In this document: positions 17,946-27,100 of the stretch, one piece after another
Layout: each line of letters begins with the position of its first letter
Position numbering within the stretch: position 1 is the first letter of the stretch
DNA from: Rhizobiaceae bacterium
GTDB taxonomy: Bacteria; Pseudomonadota; Alphaproteobacteria; Rhizobiales; Rhizobiaceae
NCBI GenBank assembly: GCA_029212415.1
Contig: JARGOF010000028.1
Span: 1 to 63,419, forward strand
Length of the DNA: 63,419 bases
Direction of reading: 5' to 3'
Notes under the pieces: generated by a model
Told to the model about the DNA's origin: nothing
The model's input: only the letters and a program-made list of their open reading frames with translations
Database searches by the model: none
Position numbers and translations under genes: made by a program

Positions 17946-20900
17946 ATGGTGCGCAGGGTGATTGAAGACGCCGCCGGTGAAATTCGCGGGTCCGGCGGGC
18001 TGGTGCGCACATTCATTCGCCATCCCAATGCCGCCAACCTTCTGATGATGCTGATGATCCTCATCGGCGTCTTCTCCATGCTGAAGATCAACACCCAGTT
18101 TTTCCCCTCCGTGGACAGGCCGAACGTGAATATTGCCGTCATCTGGTCGGGTGCCAGCGCCGAAGATATCGAGGCCAATCTGCTGGCCGTGATCGAACCG
18201 GAGGTGCGCTATATCGACGGCGTCGACAAGATGACGTCGACAGCGCGTGAGGGCTCCGGCTCCATCGCGCTTGAATTCGAAGACGGCACGGACATGCAAA
18301 AGGCATTGTCGGAAGTGGAAACGGCCGTCAAGGGGGTCACTACCCTGCCGGCTGACGCTGAAACGCCGACGGTATCGCGGTCCAGCTTTTTTGATCGGGT
18401 GGCCAGTGTGTCCGTTGGCGGCAGCGCCCCCGAGCCGATCAAGCGTGAATGGGCCAAACGCATCCGTGATGACCTGATTGCCCGCGGCATCGACAAGGTG
18501 GATTTCACCGCGCTGCGCGACCAGGAAATCCAGATCGATATTCCCGAACGGGAATTGCGTCGTCTGGGCCTGACCATCAACGACGTTTCATCGACCATCA
18601 CCAGCAACAGCCGTGATCTGCCGTCGGGCAGTCTTTCCGGTGCGGTTGAGCGGCAATTGCGGGCTCTGGCCGATGCCAAGACACCCAAAGCGCTGGGCAA
18701 CATGGAGGTCCTGTCCTTCTCATCGGGTGAAAAGGTGCGTCTCAGTGATATCGCCACCATCCGCGAGGGCTATGATAATGACGCGACGCGGGGATTTGTC
18801 GACGGCAATGTCGCCATTGAAATCGATGTCCGGCGCGCGGCCTCGGCAGACACATTGCGCACCGCAGCCATTCTGGATGCCTATCTGGAAGAACTGCATC
18901 CGCAATTGCCGCACAATATCGAAATCAAGACCTATGAAGTGGCCTCCGATGCGTTGATCGACCGGATCATGCTGCTGGTCAGGAACGGCCTGAGCGGCCT
19001 CGTTCTGGTTGTGGTGATCCTGTTCATCTTTCTGGACGGGCGTATCGCCTTCTGGGTGGCCGCCGGGATCCCCGTGGCACTGCTGGCGACCATTGGCTTC
19101 ATGTTTGTGTCGGGCCAGTCGATCAACATGATTTCCCTGTTCGGCCTGATCATGATGCTTGGCATTATCGTCGACGATGCCATCGTGGTGGGAGAACACA
19201 CCAATACAAGGCTGGAAATGGGCGACACGCCCATGATGGCGGCTGAAAACGGTGTCGGCATGATGTTGAAGCCGGTCATTGCCGCCATGAGCACGACGCT
19301 CGCCGCCTTTGCGCCGATCCTGCTGATCAGTGATACGATCGGACAGATCATCGGCGTTCTGCCCCTGGTGGTGATTGCCGTGATCATTGCCAGTCTGCTG
19401 GAATGTTTTTATGTGCTGCCGGGCCATCTGGCCCATGCGCTTGAACGGCAATCAAGCCCGCGCTGGTCCTATTGGCGTCAGTTTTTCCTGGCCTTCGTAT
19501 TGATTGTCGTGGCCAGCCTGCTGGCATCACCGCATCTGCACATGGATGAGCTTCTGCCTGACGGGTCGCTCTTCCATGGCTGGCTGGCATGGTTGAATGC
19601 TCTTGCCGCGCCGCTGCGTGCGCTTCTGGTGGCCGGTGCGGCCCTGCTTCTGGCGACATTGGTGGAAGCCGTCATCTTCCGGCGCAAGAAAAAAACCGCC
19701 CGGGCGCGGCAGCAAAGCGGCATTGTCGATCAGACCAGCGGATACCGCCGCTGGTTTGACCGCAGCTTCGGCTGGTTTCGCGATGTGCCCTTCAATGCGC
19801 TGGTAAGGCTCGCCTTCAATTGGCGCTATGTCACCGTTTCCATCGCCGCCGGTCTTGTTCTGGTTCTCGTCCTTGGACTCATCCAGGGCAAGCGGGTTGA
19901 ATTCGTCTTCTTCCCGTCGCCGGAAGCGGAAAACATTCGTGGCAATATTTCCTTCATGGCGGGCCTTCCCGAGGAGGACGCGCTTTCTGCAGTTGCAAAG
20001 ATTGAAGGCGCGTTCCGGCAGATCGAAAAGGAGCTGACCGGCGGCGATGAAGAGCTTGCCAAGGCCATCTTTGTGATGTTCAGCAAGGCAAGCCGTTTTG
20101 GCGGAACCAGCGCCACCATCAAGGTGCAGCTGACCTCCTCCGAATACCGCACCGTGCGCACGCCTGATATCGTTCGCGCCTGGACCAGAGCCGCGCCGAA
20201 GCTGGCTGGTGTTTCGCGCTTTTCGGTCTTTCAATCGCGTGGTGGACCGCCCGGACGCGATATTGATGTCGAATTGCGCGGTGACAGGATTGCCGATCTG
20301 AAAAAGGCGGCGACGCAGATCATTCCGGTTCTGGGCGGCATAGCCGGTGTTTCAGGCACGGATGACGATTTGCCCTATGGCAAGCCGGAACTGGTCATCG
20401 AGATGCTGCCGCGTGGAGCTGCTCTCGGCTTTACGGCGGACAGTATCGGACGCCAGTTGCGCAATGCCTTTGACGGTCAGGTGCCGTTCCGTTTTGCCAG
20501 CGGTGACGATGAGATCACCGTGCGTGTATCGCAATTGATGCGCACCGGCGGTACCGGCGCTCTGCGCAATTTTGAACTGAAGAGCCCGTCTGGTGAATTT
20601 GTTCCCCTGACCGAGGTTGCCTCCCTGCAGGAGCGCCAGGGCTTTGCCTTCATTTCGCGCAAGGACGGCAAGACCAAGATATCCGTCACCGGCGATATCG
20701 ACAGCGACGTCAATACGACAGACGGGGTCATGGAAGAGCTGGAAGCCGGCGGCAAGATTGCCGAAATTGCGGCCCAATATGGTGTGGACTACCAATATGG
20801 CGGTCGCTCCGAGGAACAGAAGACAGCCTTTGGCGATCTGCAACTTGGCCTGATCGTTGCTCTTTCGGTCATCTACATCATTCTTGCCTGGGTCTTTGCC

Positions 20901-21371
20901 AGCTACTGGCGGCCTCTGGCGGTGATGTTGATCATACCCTTCGGCATCGTCGGAGCGGTGTTCGGCCATTGGTTGCTGGGCGTTCAATTGACCGTCCTGT
21001 CGCTCATCGGTCTGCTTGGCCTCGCTGGCATCCTTGTCAACGATTCCATCATTCTGGTCTCCCGGCTGGATGAACGGCTGGCTGAAGGGGACAATCTGGA
21101 AGCCGCTGCAACCGGAGCAAGCCGCGACCGCCTGCGGGCCGTTCTGCTGACCTCGCTGACAACCATCGGCGGCCTGCTGCCCTTGCTGTTCGAGCAGAGC
21201 CTGCAGGCGCAATTTCTCATGCCGATGGCCATTACCATCGTCTTCGGACTGGCCATGGCAACACTCCTGGTGCTGTTCCTGGTCCCCGCCCTGATGGGCA
21301 TAGGCTACGACATCCGCAATGCCTTCGTCAGCCTGTTCGGAAACAGGCAAAGTGAGCGCACGCCAGCGTGA
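17946..21371 (+). CDS. RND family efflux pump with enlarged middle membrane region
   Basis: A 1141-residue inner-membrane pump. The TM4 proton-relay pair is present (LGIIVDDAIVVGEHTNTR), and TM10 has V-N-D-S-I-I-L instead of the AcrB lysine region. Large periplasmic loops follow TM1 and TM7. Between TM6 and TM7, at about residues 500-615, an extra stretch contains two hydrophobic segments separated by a basic region (FRRKKKTARARQQ). Such an insertion is absent from AcrB and accounts for the length above the usual 1030-1050. The start at 17946 has GGAGGCAGC upstream. Substrates are unknown. Confidence 0.9.
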   Translation: MVRRVIEDAAGEIRGSGGLVRTFIRHPNAANLLMMLMILIGVFSMLKINTQFFPSVDRPNVNIAVIWSGASAEDIEANLLAVIEPEVRYIDGVDKMTSTAREGSGSIALEFEDGTDMQKALSEVETAVKGVTTLPADAETPTVSRSSFFDRVASVSVGGSAPEPIKREWAKRIRDDLIARGIDKVDFTALRDQEIQIDIPERELRRLGLTINDVSSTITSNSRDLPSGSLSGAVERQLRALADAKTPKALGNMEVLSFSSGEKVRLSDIATIREGYDNDATRGFVDGNVAIEIDVRRAASADTLRTAAILDAYLEELHPQLPHNIEIKTYEVASDALIDRIMLLVRNGLSGLVLVVVILFIFLDGRIAFWVAAGIPVALLATIGFMFVSGQSINMISLFGLIMMLGIIVDDAIVVGEHTNTRLEMGDTPMMAAENGVGMMLKPVIAAMSTTLAAFAPILLISDTIGQIIGVLPLVVIAVIIASLLECFYVLPGHLAHALERQSSPRWSYWRQFFLAFVLIVVASLLASPHLHMDELLPDGSLFHGWLAWLNALAAPLRALLVAGAALLLATLVEAVIFRRKKKTARARQQSGIVDQTSGYRRWFDRSFGWFRDVPFNALVRLAFNWRYVTVSIAAGLVLVLVLGLIQGKRVEFVFFPSPEAENIRGNISFMAGLPEEDALSAVAKIEGAFRQIEKELTGGDEELAKAIFVMFSKASRFGGTSATIKVQLTSSEYRTVRTPDIVRAWTRAAPKLAGVSRFSVFQSRGGPPGRDIDVELRGDRIADLKKAATQIIPVLGGIAGVSGTDDDLPYGKPELVIEMLPRGAALGFTADSIGRQLRNAFDGQVPFRFASGDDEITVRVSQLMRTGGTGALRNFELKSPSGEFVPLTEVASLQERQGFAFISRKDGKTKISVTGDIDSDVNTTDGVMEELEAGGKIAEIAAQYGVDYQYGGRSEEQKTAFGDLQLGLIVALSVIYIILAWVFASYWRPLAVMLIIPFGIVGAVFGHWLLGVQLTVLSLIGLLGLAGILVNDSIILVSRLDERLAEGDNLEAAATGASRDRLRAVLLTSLTTIGGLLPLLFEQSLQAQFLMPMAITIVFGLAMATLLVLFLVPALMGIGYDIRNAFVSLFGNRQSERTPA

Positions 21372-21586
21372 GGCACTGATATGAACCCGGTGCAGGAGTG
21401 AACCGCGCAAATCGCGAGGCGGTGCCGCTTAAGTCTGGGCATGGCAACGTTTCTGGTTCCCGCGTATCGGCCAAACTATCCGCAGTCGGTATCTTCGGAC
21501 AGGGGCATGGTGAGCGCACGCCAGCGTGAGCCACTTATCCTATGAGAGCCCGTCAGTGAACCGTGCAGATCGCGAGGCGCCGCCGC
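21352..21586 (+). repeat. 77-base direct repeat derived from the RND gene 3' end
   Basis: Bases 21352-21428 and 21510-21586 are similar 77-base units. The first 21 bases are identical and encode the last six residues and stop of the RND pump, and the last 31 differ at only a few positions. The second unit lies beyond the gene, so the gene tail has been duplicated once with 81 bases in between. Downstream at 21603-21627 there is a perfect 10-bp stem with a 5-base loop but no T run, possibly a repetitive palindrome or weak terminator. No gene is seen in 21372-21671. Confidence 0.65.
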
Positions 21587-21655
21587 ATGGACCAAGCGTT
21601 TCCGGAAAATGGCACAGCCATTTTCCGACAAGACAACGCGTCAGCAAAGAATCAA

Positions 21656-21673
21656 AAGGCCCCAAGGGGCCTT
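21656..21673 (-). terminator. terminator overlapping the trkH stop codon
   Basis: On the minus strand an AAGGCCCC arm and its GGGGCCTT partner form a compact stem whose first bases are part of the trkH stop codon, followed by TTTTGATTC. It would end the apaG-trkH transcript. Confidence 0.6.
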
Positions 21674-23129
21674 ATGTCCGCCAGAAACGCGGCAGCAGCA
21701 GCACCATGATAGTGAACAGCTCCAGTCGACCGAGCAGCATCCCGGCTGCCAGGACCCATTTGGCCATTTCGGGCAGCGTGGCGTAATTGCCTGCCGGGCC
21801 GATGATCGTGCCGAGTCCCGGTCCGACATTCGAAATGGCCGATCCGGCACCTGATAGTGCGGTTGTGGTATCCAGGCCTGTCAGGATCAGCAGCACGGCA
21901 ATGACCCCGAAACTGACGACATAAAGAAACATGAAGCTCATCACCGAAGCAATGACCTTCGGATCAATCGGGCGTCCGTTGAACTTTGCCCGGAAAATGG
22001 CATGCGGATACATGACCTGATTGATGTGTTGGCGGACCGCCTCGAACAGCACTTGAAACCGGAAGATCTTGATGCCGCAGGACGTCGACCCGGCGCAGCC
22101 ACCAACAAACATGATGACAAAAAAGAAGGAGGTCGCCTGAGATCCCCACAGACTGTAGTCCGTGGTTGCAAAGCCGGTGCCTGTCGTGATCGACACCACA
22201 TTGAATGCGGCGTAACGCAGGGCATCAATCCCGTCGTGATGTTCACCCAGCGAAGCCATCAGCCAGGCAATCAATGTCGCAATGGCCAGAAAGCTGAGGA
22301 AAACCCGGACCTGCGAATCCATGATGAGATTCTGTATCCGGCCCTGCAACATGTGGACATAAAGAACAAAGGGGATCGACCCGAGGATCATGAAAACAAT
22401 GGTGATCCAGTCAATCGCTGCACTGTCATAATAGCCGATGGACAGATCCTTGTTGGAAAAACCACCTGTGGCCACCGTCGTCATGGCGTGAACAACCGCG
22501 TCGTCAATGGGCATGCCCGCAGCCAGAAAAAGAACGCAACAGATGATTGTGAAGCCGATGAACACAAGAACGATGGAGGTCGATATCTGTTTGGCCCGGG
22601 GCAGGATTTTCTCCGCCGTGTCAAAAGCTTCGGCGCGAAACAGCTGCATGCCGCCAATCTGCAGCATCGGCAAAACGGCAATCGCCATGACGATGATCCC
22701 CAGGCCCCCCAGCCATTGCAGCAGGCCGCGCCAGAACAATATGCCCGGTGGCGCATCGTTCAGTCCGACAATCACTGTGGCGCCGGTTGTCGTCAGGCCG
22801 GACATCGATTCAAAAAAAGCATCCGTATAGGTTGGTACAATGCCTGACCATGCAAAGGGCAGGGCACCAAAGGCCACCAGAGAGATCCATGAAACGACGG
22901 TCATCAGCAGGGCCTGGCGGGTTGAAAGACCACGCGGGATGCCGCGGGTCGCTGCAAAAAGCGACAGTCCGACCAGCGTCGTCAGCACCGATGAGGCGAA
23001 AAAGACGATCCATTCGTCTCTGTTGGCTGCCAGATCGACGATCGCCGGCAGCAGCATGGCCACGCCCAAGGTTGTGATCAGAATTCCGGTGACCAGAAAA
23101 ACCGGGCGCAGGTCAATTGCACCTCTCAA
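21672..23129 (-). CDS. trkH: TrkH-type potassium uptake protein
   Basis: A 485-residue membrane subunit of a potassium uptake system. Four filter-like P-loop segments are visible: [28 protein letters not shown] and [10 protein letters not shown]. No trkA is seen nearby, so the cytoplasmic gating subunit must be elsewhere. The start is a TTG at 23129 that overlaps the apaG stop as TTGA. There is no separate ribosome binding site, so translation likely depends on apaG. Potassium uptake is the first response to osmotic upshift and fits the ectoine and betaine genes here. Confidence 0.9.
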   Translation of the reverse strand: MRGAIDLRPVFLVTGILITTLGVAMLLPAIVDLAANRDEWIVFFASSVLTTLVGLSLFAATRGIPRGLSTRQALLMTVVSWISLVAFGALPFAWSGIVPTYTDAFFESMSGLTTTGATVIVGLNDAPPGILFWRGLLQWLGGLGIIVMAIAVLPMLQIGGMQLFRAEAFDTAEKILPRAKQISTSIVLVFIGFTIICCVLFLAAGMPIDDAVVHAMTTVATGGFSNKDLSIGYYDSAAIDWITIVFMILGSIPFVLYVHMLQGRIQNLIMDSQVRVFLSFLAIATLIAWLMASLGEHHDGIDALRYAAFNVVSITTGTGFATTDYSLWGSQATSFFFVIMFVGGCAGSTSCGIKIFRFQVLFEAVRQHINQVMYPHAIFRAKFNGRPIDPKVIASVMSFMFLYVVSFGVIAVLLILTGLDTTTALSGAGSAISNVGPGLGTIIGPAGNYATLPEMAKWVLAAGMLLGRLELFTIMVLLLPRFWRT

Positions 23130-23518
23130 TTGAGCGTTCTCACCGCATTGGGAAGATCAAGGGAAAAGGCCGGAATATCAACGAGGAAAGATTTCCCGTC
23201 AGTGCCCTCCATGCGGTATTGGCCAACCATGACGCCCGATGGTGTGTCCAACGGACAGCCGGATGTATATTCAAACCGCTCGCCGGGATCCAGAACCGGT
23301 TGCTCGCCGACAACACCCTCGCCACTGACCTCATCAACCTGGCCCATTCCATCGGTGATCCGCCAGTAGCGGTCACGCAATTGCACCCTCTGGCCGGAGT
23401 GGTTCACGATGACGACCCGGTAACCCCAGACGAAACGATTGTCATCCGGTTCCGACTGGCTTTCCAGATAGAACGGTTCCACCGTAATTTCGATATCATG
23501 CGTTTGTGCCCGGTACAT
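23126..23518 (-). CDS. apaG: ApaG domain protein
   Basis: A 130-residue protein of the ApaG fibronectin-like fold. The segments [52 protein letters not shown] and I-P-A-F-S-L-D are diagnostic. The function is unclear; it has been linked to cobalt/magnesium tolerance and pyrophosphate binding. The ATG at 23518 fits the family start; an upstream in-frame start adds 14 residues. In rhizobia apaG sits between hslO and metZ; here an RND pump and trkH have come between. Confidence 0.92.
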   Translation of the reverse strand: MYRAQTHDIEITVEPFYLESQSEPDDNRFVWGYRVVIVNHSGQRVQLRDRYWRITDGMGQVDEVSGEGVVGEQPVLDPGERFEYTSGCPLDTPSGVMVGQYRMEGTDGKSFLVDIPAFSLDLPNAVRTLN

Positions 23519-23790
23519 TTTGGCCAGCCTACCCTTGTTCAAGAAGGTTGTATAAATCATCCACCCTCAAAGGTGAAACCGGATTATTCATCATTTCGTT
23601 CCATGCCGGCGTTCTGCTGTCGAGGACTGACGCAATTGTGAGAATACGTGCTCTTGTGAAAGATGCATGCATTGTGGTTGATACGGCGCTGCGGGAGCAC
23701 TGAAAATCTGGTTGTCCAGCGAACAGGCCAACCCCGTTTGGCAGATATCATCAGCGGCGCAACAGCTGCGTTGCAACGAGAGGAATAGGG

Positions 23791-24402
23791 ATGCTCGACG
23801 GGGTCGTCAGAAAACGCATTGACCCGATACTGGACGCGGTCGGCAAGCGCGTTGCGGTCCTCGGTGTCACGGCAAATTCCGTTACATTTGCGGGGCTGTT
23901 TATCGGACTTCTTGCGGCTTTTGCCATCTGGCAGCAGGCCTATTGGATCGGCCTCGTGCTTCTGCTTCTAAGCCGTATCTGCGATGGCCTTGATGGGGCT
24001 GTTGCCAAAGCCACGAGAATCACCGATTTCGGCGGCTATCTTGATATCGTCTTTGACTTCATTTTCTACGGGGCGATACCGCTGGCCTTCATTTTTGCTG
24101 ATCCCGCAGCAAATGGCGTTACCGGCAGCGTGTTGATTTTTTCCTTCTATGTGAATGGCGCCACATTCCTGGCCTATGCCGTCATGGCGGAAAAACGCGA
24201 TATGCGCAGCACCGCGCGGGGCCATAAATCGCTCTATTTCACCACCGGACTGGCAGAGGGCACGGAGACCATTTTCGTGCTGTCGCTGTTCTGCGTCATG
24301 CCCGGCAGCTTTCCGATCATCGCCATGATCTACGCCGCCATATGTTTTTATACGGCTCTGTCGCGCATTGTGCTTGCCGGCAGGGTTTTTGATCAGGATT
24401 GA
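23791..24402 (+). CDS. CDP-alcohol phosphatidyltransferase family protein
   Basis: A 203-residue inner-membrane enzyme with about six helices. The catalytic region R-I-C-D-G-L-D-G-A-V-A-K followed by D-F-G-G-Y-L-D-I-V-F-D gives the two metal-binding Asp pairs of the family, with Lys where Arg is usual. Such enzymes displace CMP from a CDP-alcohol to make phospholipids. The length and sequence do not let me choose between phosphatidylglycerophosphate, phosphatidylserine or another alcohol product. The gene is divergent from apaG (272 bases between) and converges with metZ. Confidence 0.85.
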   Translation: MLDGVVRKRIDPILDAVGKRVAVLGVTANSVTFAGLFIGLLAAFAIWQQAYWIGLVLLLLSRICDGLDGAVAKATRITDFGGYLDIVFDFIFYGAIPLAFIFADPAANGVTGSVLIFSFYVNGATFLAYAVMAEKRDMRSTARGHKSLYFTTGLAEGTETIFVLSLFCVMPGSFPIIAMIYAAICFYTALSRIVLAGRVFDQD

Positions 24403-24437
24403 ACCATCTGGCTGCCACACATGCAGCCAGATGTGAT

Positions 24438-25649
24438 TCAAGCCAACGCGCGATCAAGATCCTCGATCAGATCATCGACATCTTCGAGACCAACCGACAG
24501 ACGCAGCATTTCATCCGAGATGCCAAGTTCTGCACGGGCTTCTTCGGCCAGGTTTTTGTGCGTGGTCGTCGCCGGATGGGTAATCAGGCTTTTTGCATCA
24601 CCCAGATTGTTGGAAATCGCCACAATTCTCAGCTTGTTCAGAAAGGCAAATGACGCCTGCCGACCGCCTGAAATATCAAAGGCAACAAGCGTTGAGCCAC
24701 CGGACATCTGCTTGGCAACCACATCGGCCTGGGGATGATCGGCGCGTCCGGGATAGATGACCCGCGCAATGGCCTTGTGACCGGCGAGGTAGTCAGCGAC
24801 CTTCGCGGCATTTTCCGTTTGCTGTTTCACCCGCACCGGCAGGGTTTCAAGCCCTTTCAGCAAGGTCCAGGCGTTGAAGGGCGACAGGGAAGGTCCGGTA
24901 TGGCGGTAATAATTATGCAGCTTTTCATCGATCCATTCCTTCGACGACAGAACGACGCCGCCAAGGCAGCGGCCCTGTCCGTCAATGTGTTTGGTGGCGG
25001 AATAGACCACCACATGGGCGCCAAGCTCCAGCGGCTTTTGAAACAGCGGCGTTGCAAAGACATTGTCGACGACGACGGTTGCGCCAATGGCATTGGCAAT
25101 CTCGGCGACGCCTGCGATGTCGATGACTTCCAGAGTCGGATTTGTCGGGCTTTCCAGAAAGAACACTTTGGTATTGGGGCGCACGGCCTCCTGCCAATTG
25201 GCAAGATCGGTCCCGTCAATCAGTGTGGTTTCCACGCCATATTGCGGCATCAGGGTCTCAACGATCCAGCGGCAGGATCCGAACAGCGCGCGGGCGGCAA
25301 CCACATGGTCGCCGGCCTTGACCTGGCATAACAGCGCTGACGACACCGCGGCCATGCCGGAAGCGGTCGCCCGTGCATCTTCGGCGCCTTCCAGTGCGCA
25401 CATGCGCTTTTCAAACATGTCGACAGTCGGATTGGCGTAACGCGAATAGATGAAGCCCTCTTCTTCGCCCATGAAGCGCGCTTCAGCGACTTCGGCGCTC
25501 GGATAGACAAAACCCTGTGTCAGATAGAGAGCTTCGGATGTTTCGCCGAACTGCGAGCGGTTGATGCCCGCGTGAATCATCTGCGTGGCGGGGCGCCAAT
25601 TCTTGGAATTATCGCCTTTGGCGGGAGCGCTGTTCTTCGTGTCTGTCAT
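24438..25649 (-). CDS. metZ: O-succinylhomoserine sulfhydrylase
   Basis: A 403-residue PLP enzyme of the Cys/Met metabolism family that forms homocysteine from O-succinylhomoserine and sulfide. Visible are Y-S-R-Y-A-N-P-T near residue 68, A-S-G-M-A-A near 97, and the PLP lysine in S-A-T-K-H-I-D-G-Q-G-R. The alphaproteobacterial MetZ context (followed by a divergent dcd) supports the assignment over cystathionine gamma-synthase. Upstream there is a promoter, a SAM-II riboswitch and a terminator hairpin, so expression is expected to fall when S-adenosylmethionine is abundant. Confidence 0.93.
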   Translation of the reverse strand: MTDTKNSAPAKGDNSKNWRPATQMIHAGINRSQFGETSEALYLTQGFVYPSAEVAEARFMGEEEGFIYSRYANPTVDMFEKRMCALEGAEDARATASGMAAVSSALLCQVKAGDHVVAARALFGSCRWIVETLMPQYGVETTLIDGTDLANWQEAVRPNTKVFFLESPTNPTLEVIDIAGVAEIANAIGATVVVDNVFATPLFQKPLELGAHVVVYSATKHIDGQGRCLGGVVLSSKEWIDEKLHNYYRHTGPSLSPFNAWTLLKGLETLPVRVKQQTENAAKVADYLAGHKAIARVIYPGRADHPQADVVAKQMSGGSTLVAFDISGGRQASFAFLNKLRIVAISNNLGDAKSLITHPATTTHKNLAEEARAELGISDEMLRLSVGLEDVDDLIEDLDRALA

Positions 25650-25661
25650 TTTCGTTCACCC

Positions 25662-25696
25662 AATAAAAAACCGGCCGCGAATGTCGCAAGCCGGTT
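25662..25696 (-). terminator. riboswitch-controlled terminator of metZ
   Basis: On the minus strand AACCGGC (25696-25690) pairs with GCCGGTT (25675-25669). An inner GCGA/TCGC stem lies between, and six T follow. It lies between the SAM-II aptamer and the metZ start and is the expected expression platform. Confidence 0.75.
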
Positions 25697-25700
25697 TTAC

Positions 25701-25758
25701 CCCGACCTTTTAGCGACTTTTTTAACGTGGCAGCAAGCCGGTCGGCCAAATCACCACG
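25701..25758 (-). promoter_or_regulatory. SAM-II riboswitch (metZ leader)
   Basis: Read on the minus strand the aptamer has the SAM-II layout. The P1 stem is CGTGG pairing with CCACG (starts 25758 and 25730). The loop contains GTGATTTGGCCGACC. The 3' tail A-A-G-T-C-G-C-T-A-A-A-A then GGTCGG can pair with the loop GCCGACC to form the pseudoknot. SAM-II elements are known from alphaproteobacteria upstream of metA, metX and metZ. The call rests on recall of the consensus and on the pairing, and the context agrees. Confidence 0.88.
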
Positions 25759-25768
25759 GGATAAGGCC

Positions 25769-25797
25769 TGTTTACAACCCCCTTATCCTTGCGTCAA
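25769..25797 (-). promoter_or_regulatory. sigma-70-type promoter of metZ
   Basis: On the minus strand TTGACG (25797-25792) and TAAACA (25774-25769) are spaced by 17 bases. Transcription would begin at about 25762, a few bases before the SAM-II P1 stem, which is the spacing expected for a riboswitch leader. Confidence 0.7.
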
Positions 25798-25845
25798 TTG
25801 CACCGCGCTGTATTTGATAGGCGACAATCAGTTGAGGACAACGAG

Positions 25846-26934
25846 ATGCGCAATGCGGGAATACTGGCGGATGTGGACATTGCAGCGCTGTTTGAGGCCG
25901 GACGGCTGAAAGCAACGCGTGATCTGGACGCAGACCAGATACAGCCGGCCAGCCTTGACCTGCGTCTGGGCAGCCGCGCCTACCGGGTGCGTGCAAGCTT
26001 CCTGCCGGGCCCGCAACACACCGTCGAAGACAAGCTCGATCGCCTCAAATTGCACGAGATCGACCTGTCAGCAGGCGCCGTGCTGGAAACCGGCTGTGTC
26101 TATATTCTGCCGCTGCTGGAAAGTCTCGAACTGCCGGACGAAATCTCGGCGTCAGCCAATCCGAAAAGTTCGACGGGGCGGCTGGACATCTTCACCCGCG
26201 TGATGACCGACAATGCGCAGGAATTTGACAAGATTCCCGCCGGCTATAACGGGCCGCTGTTTCTGGAAGTCAGCCCACGCACCTTCCCCATCGTCGTGCG
26301 CACCGGCTCGCGCCTGTCGCAGGTGCGCTTTCGCAAGGGCAGCGCCGGACTGGATGAGACGCAACTGGCCGCATTGCACGAAAGCCAGGTGCTGGTGGCC
26401 TCGGATCAGCCGAATATTTCCGGTGGCGGCATTGCGCTTTCCGTTGACCTTGAAAGCGGCCCCGATGGTCTGGCCGGCTATCGCGGCAAGCATCATACGG
26501 CGGTGATCGATGTCGACAAGAAGGCCGCCCATGATGTGCTGGACTTCTGGGAGCCCATGTACACGCGTGGCAATGGCTATGTCATCCTTGATCCCGATGA
26601 ATTCTATATATTGGTTTCAAGGGAAGCGGTGCATGTGCCGCCGCTCTATGCCGCCGAGATGACGCCCTTTGATCCGCTGGTCGGTGAGTTCCGGGTGCAT
26701 TATGCGGGCTTTTTTGATCCCGGCTTTGGCCATTCGACCGCCGGTGGCTCGGGCAGCCGCGCCGTGCTGGAAGTGCGCAGCCATGAAGTGCCCTTCATCC
26801 TCGACCACGGCCAGATTGTCGGCCGTCTGGTCTATGAGCACATGCTGCAACGCCCTAAGGCGCTCTATGGCAGCGATCTGGGCTCCAACTACCAGGCGCA
26901 GGGCCTGAAGCTGTCCAAGCACTTCAGGGCTTAG
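25846..26934 (+). CDS. dcd: 2'-deoxycytidine 5'-triphosphate deaminase, long alphaproteobacterial form
   Basis: A 361-residue protein, about twice the length of E. coli Dcd, as is typical of this group in alphaproteobacteria. It appears to contain two dUTPase-like halves. The first has I-Q-P-A-S-L-D-L-R-L-G at about residues 33-43 and S-A-N-P-K-S-S-T-G-R-L-D near 104. The second has G-E-F-R-V-H-Y-A-G-F-F-D-P-G-F-G near 285 and the E-V-P-F-I-L segment. It deaminates dCTP to dUTP for thymidylate synthesis. The ATG at 25846 follows an A-C-G-A-G stretch; the longer frame reaches into the metZ promoter region. It is divergent from metZ. Confidence 0.9.
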   Translation: MRNAGILADVDIAALFEAGRLKATRDLDADQIQPASLDLRLGSRAYRVRASFLPGPQHTVEDKLDRLKLHEIDLSAGAVLETGCVYILPLLESLELPDEISASANPKSSTGRLDIFTRVMTDNAQEFDKIPAGYNGPLFLEVSPRTFPIVVRTGSRLSQVRFRKGSAGLDETQLAALHESQVLVASDQPNISGGGIALSVDLESGPDGLAGYRGKHHTAVIDVDKKAAHDVLDFWEPMYTRGNGYVILDPDEFYILVSREAVHVPPLYAAEMTPFDPLVGEFRVHYAGFFDPGFGHSTAGGSGSRAVLEVRSHEVPFILDHGQIVGRLVYEHMLQRPKALYGSDLGSNYQAQGLKLSKHFRA

Positions 26935-27100
26935 TGGATTGAACCAAAAGGCAAAGGCCGATTTGCGGGTTGCTTCTGCTGTGCTCTGTGTTGTCCTGCG
27001 TCATGCGCACGGGAATTGCCATCACTGTTTTGGTTTCCCGCCAACGAAGGCTTGAGTCGCCGACGCCTGACGTGGTCGTTCGGGACTGTTCGGCCCTCTA

